Source: Alistipes sp. (GTDB lineage Bacteria > Bacteroidota > Bacteroidia > Bacteroidales > Rikenellaceae). Taken from it: DNA of 5,178 nt. Positions 1 through 5,178 of the stretch are shown piece by piece. The position numbers and the translations under genes were made by a program. Below the pieces are notes generated by a model. The model saw nothing but the letters and a program-made list of their open reading frames with translations. It did not search any database and was not told where the DNA came from. Every line of letters starts with the position of its first letter. Within the stretch, counting starts at the first letter, position 1. The DNA is taken from contig JAFZDR010000028.1 in NCBI GenBank assembly GCA_017561105.1, forward strand, positions 1 to 5,178, in the 5' to 3' direction.

Positions 1-357
1 CTCTCCTCATTGGAGGGTAATGTTATTTTGGTAGATTTCTGGTCGGCAGAGGCGGGCAACAGCAACGCCCTGAATGCAGAGTTGAAGGAGATTTACGAGA
101 ATTACCACTCGAAGGGTTTCTATGTATATCAGGTATCGGCCGACACATCGAAGGCGGCGTGGATTACTGCCGTACAAGAGCAGCGCTTGCCATGGATCTC
201 GGTATGCGACTTTAGAGGCGACTTCTCGCCGATGTTGCGAGCATACAATGTCCGCAAGTTGCCATCCAACTTCCTAATCGACCGCGAGGGTAAGATCATC
301 TCGAAAGACCTATACAGCGACGCCTTGGAGCGTCAGCTTGCCAAGATGTTAAAATAA
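1..357 (+). CDS. Thioredoxin-fold (TlpA/ResA-like, AhpC/TSA-type) protein, C-terminal part, lacking the CXXC cysteines
   Basis: The reading frame is open from base 1 to the TAA at 355-357 and shows 118 residues; the 5' end lies outside the window. It begins inside the conserved lead-in of TlpA-type domains (LSSLEGNVILVDFW, compare [21 protein letters not shown]), so the TTG at position 10 is an internal Leu codon and not a start. The fold markers continue: the VDFW strand (31-42), a mid-domain helix and strand (YQVSAD), the cis-proline loop KLPSNF (Pro codon 262-264), and the closing FLIDREGKII strand pair. Where the family has C-x-x-C this protein has Ala (52-54) and Ser (61-63), so it should not do dithiol-disulfide exchange by the usual route. 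The missing N-terminus probably carries an export signal and perhaps a DUF4369-like domain, as in many Bacteroidota relatives, but this cannot be seen. It lies 7 nt upstream of the lpxH-like gene and is probably co-transcribed with it. The family is fairly sure; the function is unknown. Confidence 0.82.
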   Translation, partial: LSSLEGNVILVDFWSAEAGNSNALNAELKEIYENYHSKGFYVYQVSADTSKAAWITAVQEQRLPWISVCDFRGDFSPMLRAYNVRKLPSNFLIDREGKIISKDLYSDALERQLAKMLK

Positions 358-364
358 TCGGACT

Positions 365-1093
365 ATGCACTATTTCGTATCGGACATACACTTAGGTTCG
401 GGCAACGGAGCCGAACAGCGTCGCGTAGAGCATCTGTTCCTCGACTTTTTGACAAAGATAGAGAACGATGCCGAGACCCTCTTTTTGGTGGGCGACATAT
501 TCGACTTTTGGTTCGAGTATAAGCAGGTTGTGCCTAAGGGTTTTGTGCGCACACTCGGTCGTCTGGCCGAGTTGAGCGACAAAGGTGTGAGAGTAGTGAT
601 GCTCACCGGCAATCACGATATGTGGGTAGGCGACTATCTGACACAGGAGTGCGGCATCGAGCTATACACCACACCGCAGACATTCTCGCTTGCGGGCAAG
701 GAGCTTTTTGTGGCACACGGTGACAATATGAATATAAAGGGTAAGCCTATATTGCGACTTATGAATAAGATGTTCCGCTCGCAGAGATTGCGCAGATGGG
801 CTTCGCGAATTATTCATCCCGATAGATTTATCCGCTTCGGAAAGTGGTGGAGCGGCAAGTCGCGAAAGTCGCACGGCAAGGTGCAGAATATCGATGTTCT
901 GCAGCCGCTTATCGAGTTTGCTATCGACTATGGCGCAAACCACGATATCGACTACTTTATCTTTGGCCATATGCACTATGCAGCCAACATTGCGGGAACG
1001 CAGCACACCGTCTTTATGGGCGATTGGCACACCGCACCAAATTATATCGTCCTCGACAACGATGGTCGCATTGAGTTGAAAATGGAGAATTAA
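365..1093 (+). CDS. lpxH: LpxH-like UDP-2,3-diacylglucosamine hydrolase (calcineurin-like metallophosphoesterase)
   Basis: Predicted to hydrolyse UDP-2,3-diacylglucosamine to lipid X and UMP, the fourth step of lipid A synthesis, at the cytoplasmic face of the inner membrane. The 242-residue length matches E. coli LpxH (240). The five metallophosphoesterase blocks are all present in order: D7-x-H9 (SDIHLG), G43-D44 (GDIFDFW), G82-NHD-85, H118-GD and GHMH with H202 and H204; these supply the dinuclear metal ligands. The late GDWHTAPNY segment corresponds to GAWHTEG of E. coli LpxH. A basic, aromatic helical stretch at about residues 130-170 fits the membrane- and substrate-facing cap of LpxH. 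The third block reads GNHD, whereas classic LpxH has GNRD; GNHD is usual in Bacteroidota homologues and in LpxH2-type enzymes. The ATG follows the upstream stop by 7 nt, without a Shine-Dalgarno sequence. Another phosphoesterase substrate is possible, but an LpxH role is the best reading. Confidence 0.83.
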   Translation: MHYFVSDIHLGSGNGAEQRRVEHLFLDFLTKIENDAETLFLVGDIFDFWFEYKQVVPKGFVRTLGRLAELSDKGVRVVMLTGNHDMWVGDYLTQECGIELYTTPQTFSLAGKELFVAHGDNMNIKGKPILRLMNKMFRSQRLRRWASRIIHPDRFIRFGKWWSGKSRKSHGKVQNIDVLQPLIEFAIDYGANHDIDYFIFGHMHYAANIAGTQHTVFMGDWHTAPNYIVLDNDGRIELKMEN

Positions 1094-1110
1094 AATCAAA
1101 AACTAAATAT

Positions 1111-2010
1111 ATGAAGCAATATCTCGACCTATTAACACGCATCAAGACCGAAGGTGCAGAGAAGACCGACCGCACAGGCACAGGTACAAAGTCGGTATTC
1201 GGCCACCAGATGCGTTTCGACCTCTCGCAAGGTTTCCCTCTTTTGACCACAAAAAAGGTCTTTTTGAAGGGCATTATCCACGAGCTTTTATGGTTCCTCA
1301 ATGGCGACACCAATATCAAGTATCTCGTTGATAATGGCGTACATATCTGGGACAACGACGCATACCGCTACTACAACGAGTTGTGCGTTAAGGAGGGCGT
1401 TCTTCCGGTTACCATGGAGGAGTTCCTTCGCGCAGCTCAGGAGGGTATCGACTCACCTATCGAGGGGTATAAGTTTGGCGATTTGAACCATGTATATGGC
1501 TACCAGTGGCGTTCGTGGCCGCGTCCAAATGGCGAGGCTATAGATCAAATTCAGCAGACTGTTGATCTCATCAAGAACAACCCCGACTCGCGTCGTATCA
1601 TCGTTTCGGCGTGGAATGTTGCCGATGTGGAGAAGATGGCTTTGCCTCCATGCCACACTCTGTTCCAGTTCTATGTTGCCAATGGCAAGCTCTCGTGTAT
1701 GCTCTATCAGCGTAGCGCCGACACATTCCTCGGCGTTCCGTTCAACATTGCATCGTACGCATTGCTTACAATGATGATGGCTCAGGTTTGCGGTTTGGAG
1801 GCGGGCGAGTTCGTTCACACTTTGGGCGATACACACCTCTACCTCAACCACTTGGAACAGGTCGATGAGCAGCTTTCGCGCACACCACGAGCATTGCCTA
1901 AGATGCGCCTTAACCCCGATGTAAAGTCTATCTTCGACTTTAAGTTCGAGGACTTCACACTCGAGGGATACGATCCACATCCGACAATCAAAGCTCCAAT
2001 GTCTTTCTAA
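1111..2010 (+). CDS. thyA: Thymidylate synthase, long form with small-domain insertion
   Basis: Converts dUMP and 5,10-methylene-tetrahydrofolate to dTMP and dihydrofolate in the cytoplasm. All catalytic landmarks are visible: D20-RTGTGT with R21 for phosphate, E58 in HELLWFL, W80, Y129, the R161-R162 pair in [12 protein letters not shown], nucleophile C181 in [15 protein letters not shown] with R201-S202 and D204, N212 in FNIASY (Asn marks dUMP rather than dCMP specificity), H242 and Y244 in THLYLNH, and the C-terminal IKAPMSF. The protein has 299 residues against 264 in E. coli, and every residue after the small domain is shifted by exactly 35. The extra residues lie at about 84-122, where Lactobacillus casei ThyA also has its insertion. 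Within this region DEW is DND and DLGPVYG is DLNHVYG. The ATG is 17 nt after the lpxH-like stop in an AT-rich leader, and folA follows after 1 nt. Confidence 0.97.
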   Translation: MKQYLDLLTRIKTEGAEKTDRTGTGTKSVFGHQMRFDLSQGFPLLTTKKVFLKGIIHELLWFLNGDTNIKYLVDNGVHIWDNDAYRYYNELCVKEGVLPVTMEEFLRAAQEGIDSPIEGYKFGDLNHVYGYQWRSWPRPNGEAIDQIQQTVDLIKNNPDSRRIIVSAWNVADVEKMALPPCHTLFQFYVANGKLSCMLYQRSADTFLGVPFNIASYALLTMMMAQVCGLEAGEFVHTLGDTHLYLNHLEQVDEQLSRTPRALPKMRLNPDVKSIFDFKFEDFTLEGYDPHPTIKAPMSF

Positions 2011-2011
2011 T

Positions 2012-2491
2012 ATGGTATCACTTATCGTAGCAATAGCTGAGAATGGCATAATTGGCGACAAGAACGCTCTCCTGTGGAACATCAAGGAGGATATGCGCCG
2101 TTTTCGCACCACAACCACGGGACACCCCGTAGTTATGGGACGCAAGACCTTCGAATCTATAGGTCGTCCGCTGCCGAAGCGTACAAATGTAGTTATAACA
2201 CGCGGAGATGTGAAGTTCGAGGGTTGCGAAATGGCTCACTCATTGGAGGAGGCTATCGCAAAGTTCCCTGCCGAGGAGGAGATCTTTATCATCGGTGGTG
2301 CACAGATCTACAAGCAGGCTCTGCCTTTGGTTGATAAGCTCTACCTAACAATCGTTCATCGCAACTACGAGGGCGATACATCCTTCCCCGAGATTGACTA
2401 CTCGGAGTGGCGCGAGGTGGCACGCGAGGAGTTCGAGCGAGGTGAGGAGTACGACGGGAAATTCACCTTTATCGACTTGGAGAGAATTTAA
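2012..2491 (+). CDS. folA: Dihydrofolate reductase
   Basis: Reduces dihydrofolate to tetrahydrofolate with NADPH, restoring the cofactor that ThyA oxidises. The 159 residues equal the length of E. coli FolA, and numbering agrees through most of the chain: N18-A19, W22, catalytic D27, F31, the MGRKTFESIGRPLP block (42-55), R57 for the folate alpha-carboxylate, IGG (94-96) for the cofactor pyrophosphate, Y111-L112-T113, and GDTSFP (121-126). Position 21 is Leu where E. coli has Pro, and 28 is Met where E. coli has Leu; both lie at the substrate and inhibitor pocket. The ATG lies one base after the thyA TAA with no Shine-Dalgarno sequence, so translation probably depends on ribosomes finishing thyA. 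It is the last gene of the unit and is followed 10 nt later by the hairpin terminator. Confidence 0.97.
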   Translation: MVSLIVAIAENGIIGDKNALLWNIKEDMRRFRTTTTGHPVVMGRKTFESIGRPLPKRTNVVITRGDVKFEGCEMAHSLEEAIAKFPAEEEIFIIGGAQIYKQALPLVDKLYLTIVHRNYEGDTSFPEIDYSEWREVAREEFERGEEYDGKFTFIDLERI

Positions 2492-2501
2492 CAAACTACA
2501 C

Positions 2502-2541
2502 ATAACAAAAATAGGCAGTCGAAACTGCCTATTTTTGTTAT
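2502..2541. terminator. Bidirectional intrinsic terminator between folA and aroB
   Basis: Bases 2502-2519 and 2524-2541 are perfect reverse complements (18 bp) around the four-base loop CGAA, read as TTCG on the minus strand. The GC-rich core AGGCAGT/ACTGCCT is flanked by an A-tract on the left and a T-tract on the right, so both strands give a hairpin followed by a U-rich stretch. It begins 10 nt after the folA stop, and its right end covers the aroB stop codon (2538-2540), so it should end both convergent transcripts. Confidence 0.93.
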
Positions 2542-3551
2542 AATGCCTTTGCTAAATCGGCAAATGCCACCACCTTATCTACTACATCGCCTATCTTGGT
2601 CGGATATATCAGATGTATGGTATTTCCCTTGCGTTTCTTGTCACCTTCGATAGCCTTGAGCAGCTGTTTGCGCTCTACCGGCAGCTCCGTGTCAAAGCCG
2701 TAACGCTCGATAAGGGCAAAAATTCTATCCGCATCACTCTTGCCGATAAGATTTTGAGCAAGCGCAGCACGAGTTGTATGGTATAAGCCTATAGCTACGG
2801 CTTCGCCGTGATTATACTTGCGGCTACACTTTTCGATGGCGTGAGCCAATGTGTGGCCAAGATTTAAGATGCGACGACGGCCACCCTCGCGTTCATCCAC
2901 AGCAACCACCGAAGCCTTAACCTGCACCGAGTGCAGAATAACATCCTCGAGCAAAGCATCGTCACCTCGCAACTCGTCGAAAGATGTACGCTCCAAGATC
3001 TTGAACAGCTCGGCATCGCCCAAGATAGCAGTCTTAAGCACCTCGGCCAAGCCTGCACGAAACTCTCTGCTTGGCAAGGAGTGGAGAAGCGACACATCGC
3101 ACACCACGAATTTTGGCTGCGAGAATGTGCCAACCATATTCTTGAAGCCGCCGACATTTACTCCATTTTTGCCACCAACCGAGGCGTCCACCGAGCCGAG
3201 CAGTGTTGTGGTAACAAAGCCGAACTCCACACCTCGCATATATGTTGTGGCGACAAAACCCGCGATATCGGTTACAATTCCGCCACCCACGCCAAGAATA
3301 AAGGTCGAGCGGTCGGCTCCCATATCTATAAGCTGGCGATAGATCTCCTCCAATGTGGAGAAGCTCTTAGCCTGCTCTCCCTGTCCGATAAGTATATGTT
3401 CGTAGGCGACTATAATGTCGTTGTGGGTGCGATCGATATTGGTATCCGATATGACAATCACACGCTTTTCGGGGAGGAGAGATTGCAACAATACCCTAGC
3501 GTCACCGACATATACACGACTTCCGCCAACAACTTCAATTTGCTTTGTCAT
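2538..3551 (-). CDS. aroB: 3-dehydroquinate synthase
   Basis: Second enzyme of the shikimate pathway: converts DAHP to 3-dehydroquinate in the cytoplasm, using NAD+ and a divalent metal (Zn or Co). Visible motifs are GEQAKS (58-63) near the nucleotide site, the dinucleotide loop GVGGGIVTD (87-95) in place of the more usual GGGVxGD, TTLLGSVDASVGGKNGVN (about 115-132) with K128 at the active site, FKNMVGTF (136-143), and three metal ligands: E170 in GLAEVLK, H233 in LGHTLAHAIE and H248 in NHGEAVAIG. KKRKGN (305-310) provides late basic residues. At 337 residues it is shorter than E. coli AroB (362), with a compact N-terminus and a 2-residue shorter loop between the two His ligands, but nothing catalytic is missing. 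The ATG (3549-3551) has no Shine-Dalgarno sequence. It is transcribed alone, convergent with folA and divergent from typA. Confidence 0.96.
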   Translation of the reverse strand: MTKQIEVVGGSRVYVGDARVLLQSLLPEKRVIVISDTNIDRTHNDIIVAYEHILIGQGEQAKSFSTLEEIYRQLIDMGADRSTFILGVGGGIVTDIAGFVATTYMRGVEFGFVTTTLLGSVDASVGGKNGVNVGGFKNMVGTFSQPKFVVCDVSLLHSLPSREFRAGLAEVLKTAILGDAELFKILERTSFDELRGDDALLEDVILHSVQVKASVVAVDEREGGRRRILNLGHTLAHAIEKCSRKYNHGEAVAIGLYHTTRAALAQNLIGKSDADRIFALIERYGFDTELPVERKQLLKAIEGDKKRKGNTIHLIYPTKIGDVVDKVVAFADLAKAL

Positions 3552-3574
3552 AAATTTCTGAGCGATTAGTTCTA

Positions 3575-3582
3575 CAAAAGTA
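3575..3582 (-). promoter_or_regulatory. Putative Bacteroides-type -7 box for aroB
   Basis: On the minus strand these bases read TACTTTTG, an exact match to TAnnTTTG, the -7 element used by the Bacteroidota primary sigma factor. It would put the transcript start about 18 nt before the aroB ATG. I do not see a good TTTG at the expected -33 position, and exact TAnnTTTG strings also occur by chance within coding regions here, so position between divergent genes is the main support. Confidence 0.5.
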
Positions 3583-3604
3583 ACAATTTTCCGATTAAAA
3601 TTCG

Positions 3605-3612
3605 TAATTTTG
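3605..3612 (+). promoter_or_regulatory. Putative Bacteroides-type -7 box for typA
   Basis: These bases read TAATTTTG, an exact match to TAnnTTTG. The transcript would start near 3619 and give a short, A-rich leader of about 26 nt before the typA ATG at 3645. A clear -33 TTTG is not seen. The box faces away from the aroB box, with 22 nt between the two. Confidence 0.5.
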
Positions 3613-3644
3613 CGCGTTATTTAGGCAAAATAGATAAAAATCGT

Positions 3645-5178
3645 ATGCAAAAATTGCGCAATATAGCCATCATCGCCCATGTCGATCATGGCAAGACGAC
3701 AATCGTCGATAAGATGATTTTGGCGGGAAATCTTCTCCGCGAGCCTTCGAAAACAGGCGACCTCGTACTTGACAATAACGACCTCGAGCGCGAAAGAGGT
3801 ATCACCATCCTATCGAAGAATGTGTCGGTAGTCTACAAGGATTACAAGATCAACATTATCGACACCCCGGGCCACGCCGACTTCGGTGGCGAGGTGGAGC
3901 GCGTGTTGAATATGTGCGACGGTGTACTCTTGTTGGTAGATGCCTTCGAGGGCACTATGCCGCAGACCCGCTTCGTATTGCAGAAGGCTCTCGCTCTCGG
4001 CAAGAAGCCTATCGTTGTAATCAACAAGGTTGATAAGCCAAACTGTCGTCCCGAGGTTGTAAACGAGCAGGTTTTCGACCTTATGTTTACGCTCGATGCG
4101 ACCGAGGAGCAGCTCGACTATAAGACTATCTACGGCTCGGCAAAGCAGGGTTGGATGTCGCATAAGTGGAACGAGAAGACCGACAGCATTGTGCCGTTGC
4201 TCGACGCTATCATCGACGAGATTCCTGAGCCTGCAGTAAACGAGGGTACTCCGCAGTTGCTCGTAACATCGCTCGAGTATTCGTCATATATCGGCCGTAT
4301 CGCTGTGGGTAAGCTCACCCGCGGAACACTCGTAAATGGTCAGAATGTAACCCTCGCAAAGCGCGACGGTACAACAATGATAAAGACCAAGATTAAGGAC
4401 TTGATGGTCTTTGACGGTCTTGGCAAGAAGAAGGTTGATAAGGTTGAGTGCGGTGAGATCTGCGCTTTGGTAGGTATCGAGGGCTTCGAGATTGGTGATA
4501 CAATCTGCGACTTCGAGAACCCTGAGCCACTTCCACCGATTAAGATTGACGAGCCTACAATGTCGATGCTCTTTACAATTAACAATTCGCCATTCTTTGG
4601 TCGTGAGGGCAAGTTCGTAACTTCGCGCCACCTCAAGGATCGTCTCGACAGCGAGTTGGAGCGTAACCTCGCTCTTCGCGTACAGCCGGGATTGAATGCC
4701 GATTCGTTCCTCGTATTTGGTCGTGGCGTATTGCACCTCTCGGTATTGATCGAGACTATGCGTCGTGAGGGCTACGAGTTGCAGGTTGGCCAGCCAAAGG
4801 TTATTATCAAGGAGATTGATGGTGTTAAGTGCGAGCCTATCGAGGAGATGACTGTCGATTGTCCTGAGGAGTATGCAGGTACCGTTATCGAGTTGACTAC
4901 ACGCCGCAAGGGTACCCTTACAAATATGGAGTCGAACAATGGTCGCACCCGACTCGAGTTCGATATCCCTTCACGCGGAATTATCGGTTTGCGTTCGAAC
5001 ATGCTTACCGCAACTGCAGGTGAGGCTATCATGTCGCACCGCCTGCGTGCCTTCGAGCCGTATGTTGGCGATATTGACATGCGCACCAACGGCTCTATCA
5101 TCGCATCGGAGACCGGTATGGCTTATGCCTACTCTATCGATAAGTTGCAGGACCGCGGTCGCTTCTTCATCTCAACAA
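3645..5178 (+). CDS. typA: Translational GTPase TypA/BipA, 3' end cut by the window edge
   Basis: A ribosome-binding GTPase of the EF-G/LepA superfamily, known to take part in large-subunit assembly and in stress or cold adaptation. The frame is open from the ATG at 3645 to the last base and shows 511 residues; E. coli TypA has 607, so roughly the last 90 residues lie outside. The G domain shows all five motifs: G1 AHVDHGKTT (11-19), G2 in ERGITI (50-55), G3 DTPGH (73-77), G4 NKVD (127-130) and G5 SAK (165-167). [14 protein letters not shown] is a typical TypA signature. Next come the beta-barrel domain II (about 205-290), the EF-G-like domain with [14 protein letters not shown] and [18 protein letters not shown], and the EF-G domain V-like part with [14 protein letters not shown]. 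The start is supported by [10 protein letters not shown], which aligns with E. coli [11 protein letters not shown]. The leader is A-rich without a Shine-Dalgarno sequence. Translation is clean, with no frameshift. Confidence 0.97.
   Translation, partial: MQKLRNIAIIAHVDHGKTTIVDKMILAGNLLREPSKTGDLVLDNNDLERERGITILSKNVSVVYKDYKINIIDTPGHADFGGEVERVLNMCDGVLLLVDAFEGTMPQTRFVLQKALALGKKPIVVINKVDKPNCRPEVVNEQVFDLMFTLDATEEQLDYKTIYGSAKQGWMSHKWNEKTDSIVPLLDAIIDEIPEPAVNEGTPQLLVTSLEYSSYIGRIAVGKLTRGTLVNGQNVTLAKRDGTTMIKTKIKDLMVFDGLGKKKVDKVECGEICALVGIEGFEIGDTICDFENPEPLPPIKIDEPTMSMLFTINNSPFFGREGKFVTSRHLKDRLDSELERNLALRVQPGLNADSFLVFGRGVLHLSVLIETMRREGYELQVGQPKVIIKEIDGVKCEPIEEMTVDCPEEYAGTVIELTTRRKGTLTNMESNNGRTRLEFDIPSRGIIGLRSNMLTATAGEAIMSHRLRAFEPYVGDIDMRTNGSIIASETGMAYAYSIDKLQDRGRFFIST

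Larger units (their letters stand above)
3575..3612. repeat. Imperfect inverted repeat spanning the aroB-typA divergent promoter region
   Basis: The arms 3575-3590 and 3597-3612 match as reverse complements at 13 of 16 positions around a 6-base centre (CCGATT). The outer ends of the arms are the two proposed -7 boxes and the inner ends are AATTTT/AAAATT. The sequence is AT-rich, which raises the chance of such symmetry, so it may be only two promoters of similar design placed back to back, or it may be an operator. Confidence 0.5.

Noticed and set aside
10..357. A complete small protein starting at TTG (position 10)
   Set aside because: The frame is open to base 1 and the TTG encodes a Leu inside the conserved LSxLxGxV lead-in of the thioredoxin-fold domain; the gene is cut by the window edge.
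958..965. TATCTTTG, an exact TAnnTTTG match upstream of thyA that could be an internal promoter
   Set aside because: It encodes part of the conserved FIFGHMH motif of the LpxH-like enzyme and has no TTTG at the right distance upstream; a similar chance match occurs within thyA near 1468.
1094..1110. Possible Shine-Dalgarno or regulatory site before thyA
   Set aside because: The 17 nt are AT-rich with no GGAGG-like string; this is the normal leader style of Bacteroidota.
1453..2145. A 230-codon minus-strand open frame across thyA and folA
   Set aside because: Antisense to two conserved enzymes, spans their junction, and its translation is not protein-like (repeated short charged and Cys/His-rich stretches).
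2931..3569. A 212-codon plus-strand open frame opposite aroB
   Set aside because: It lies antisense to almost all of a well-supported aroB, its translation shows no family motif, and it is rich in Cys, His and Ser as expected for a shadow frame.
4284..4736. A 150-codon minus-strand open frame inside typA
   Set aside because: typA translates cleanly across this region with all expected domains; the antisense frame shows no recognisable motif.

Overview
This window is a compact, housekeeping stretch of a chromosome from a member of Bacteroidota, probably order Bacteroidales. The evidence is the style of the proteins (a Bacteroidales-type LpxH-like phosphoesterase with GNHD, AroB with a GGKNGVN motif, TypA with a SAKQGW G5 region), the AT-rich start regions without Shine-Dalgarno sequences, and two TAnnTTTG boxes of the Bacteroides -7 type between the divergent genes. 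Base composition is roughly balanced and codon style looks uniform. I see no mobile element, CRISPR array, tRNA or rRNA, and no sign of recent transfer. The genus cannot be fixed from this sequence; an Alistipes/Rikenellaceae-like or uncultured gut lineage is only a guess.

Layout. Positions 1-2491 hold four plus-strand genes packed head to tail: the 3' end of a thioredoxin-fold protein (1-357), an LpxH-like UDP-2,3-diacylglucosamine hydrolase (365-1093), thymidylate synthase thyA (1111-2010) and dihydrofolate reductase folA (2012-2491). Gaps are 7, 17 and 1 nt, so they look like one transcription unit. A perfect 18-bp hairpin (2502-2541) closes this unit and also the convergent gene aroB (2538-3551, minus). 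The 93-nt gap 3552-3644 is a divergent promoter region with a dyad. The GTPase gene typA/bipA (3645-5178, plus) runs off the right edge.

How the genes work together. ThyA makes dTMP and oxidises methylene-tetrahydrofolate to dihydrofolate; FolA restores tetrahydrofolate, and the two are coupled by a 1-nt gap. LpxH belongs to lipid A synthesis and AroB to the shikimate pathway, which also supplies chorismate for folate. TypA is a ribosome-associated GTPase of stress and ribosome assembly.

No undescribed multi-gene system is visible. The points worth a second look are small: a thioredoxin-fold domain that has lost both CXXC cysteines, a 35-residue net insertion in the small domain of ThyA, a Leu at DHFR position 21, the overlapping bidirectional terminator and the symmetrical divergent promoter region.
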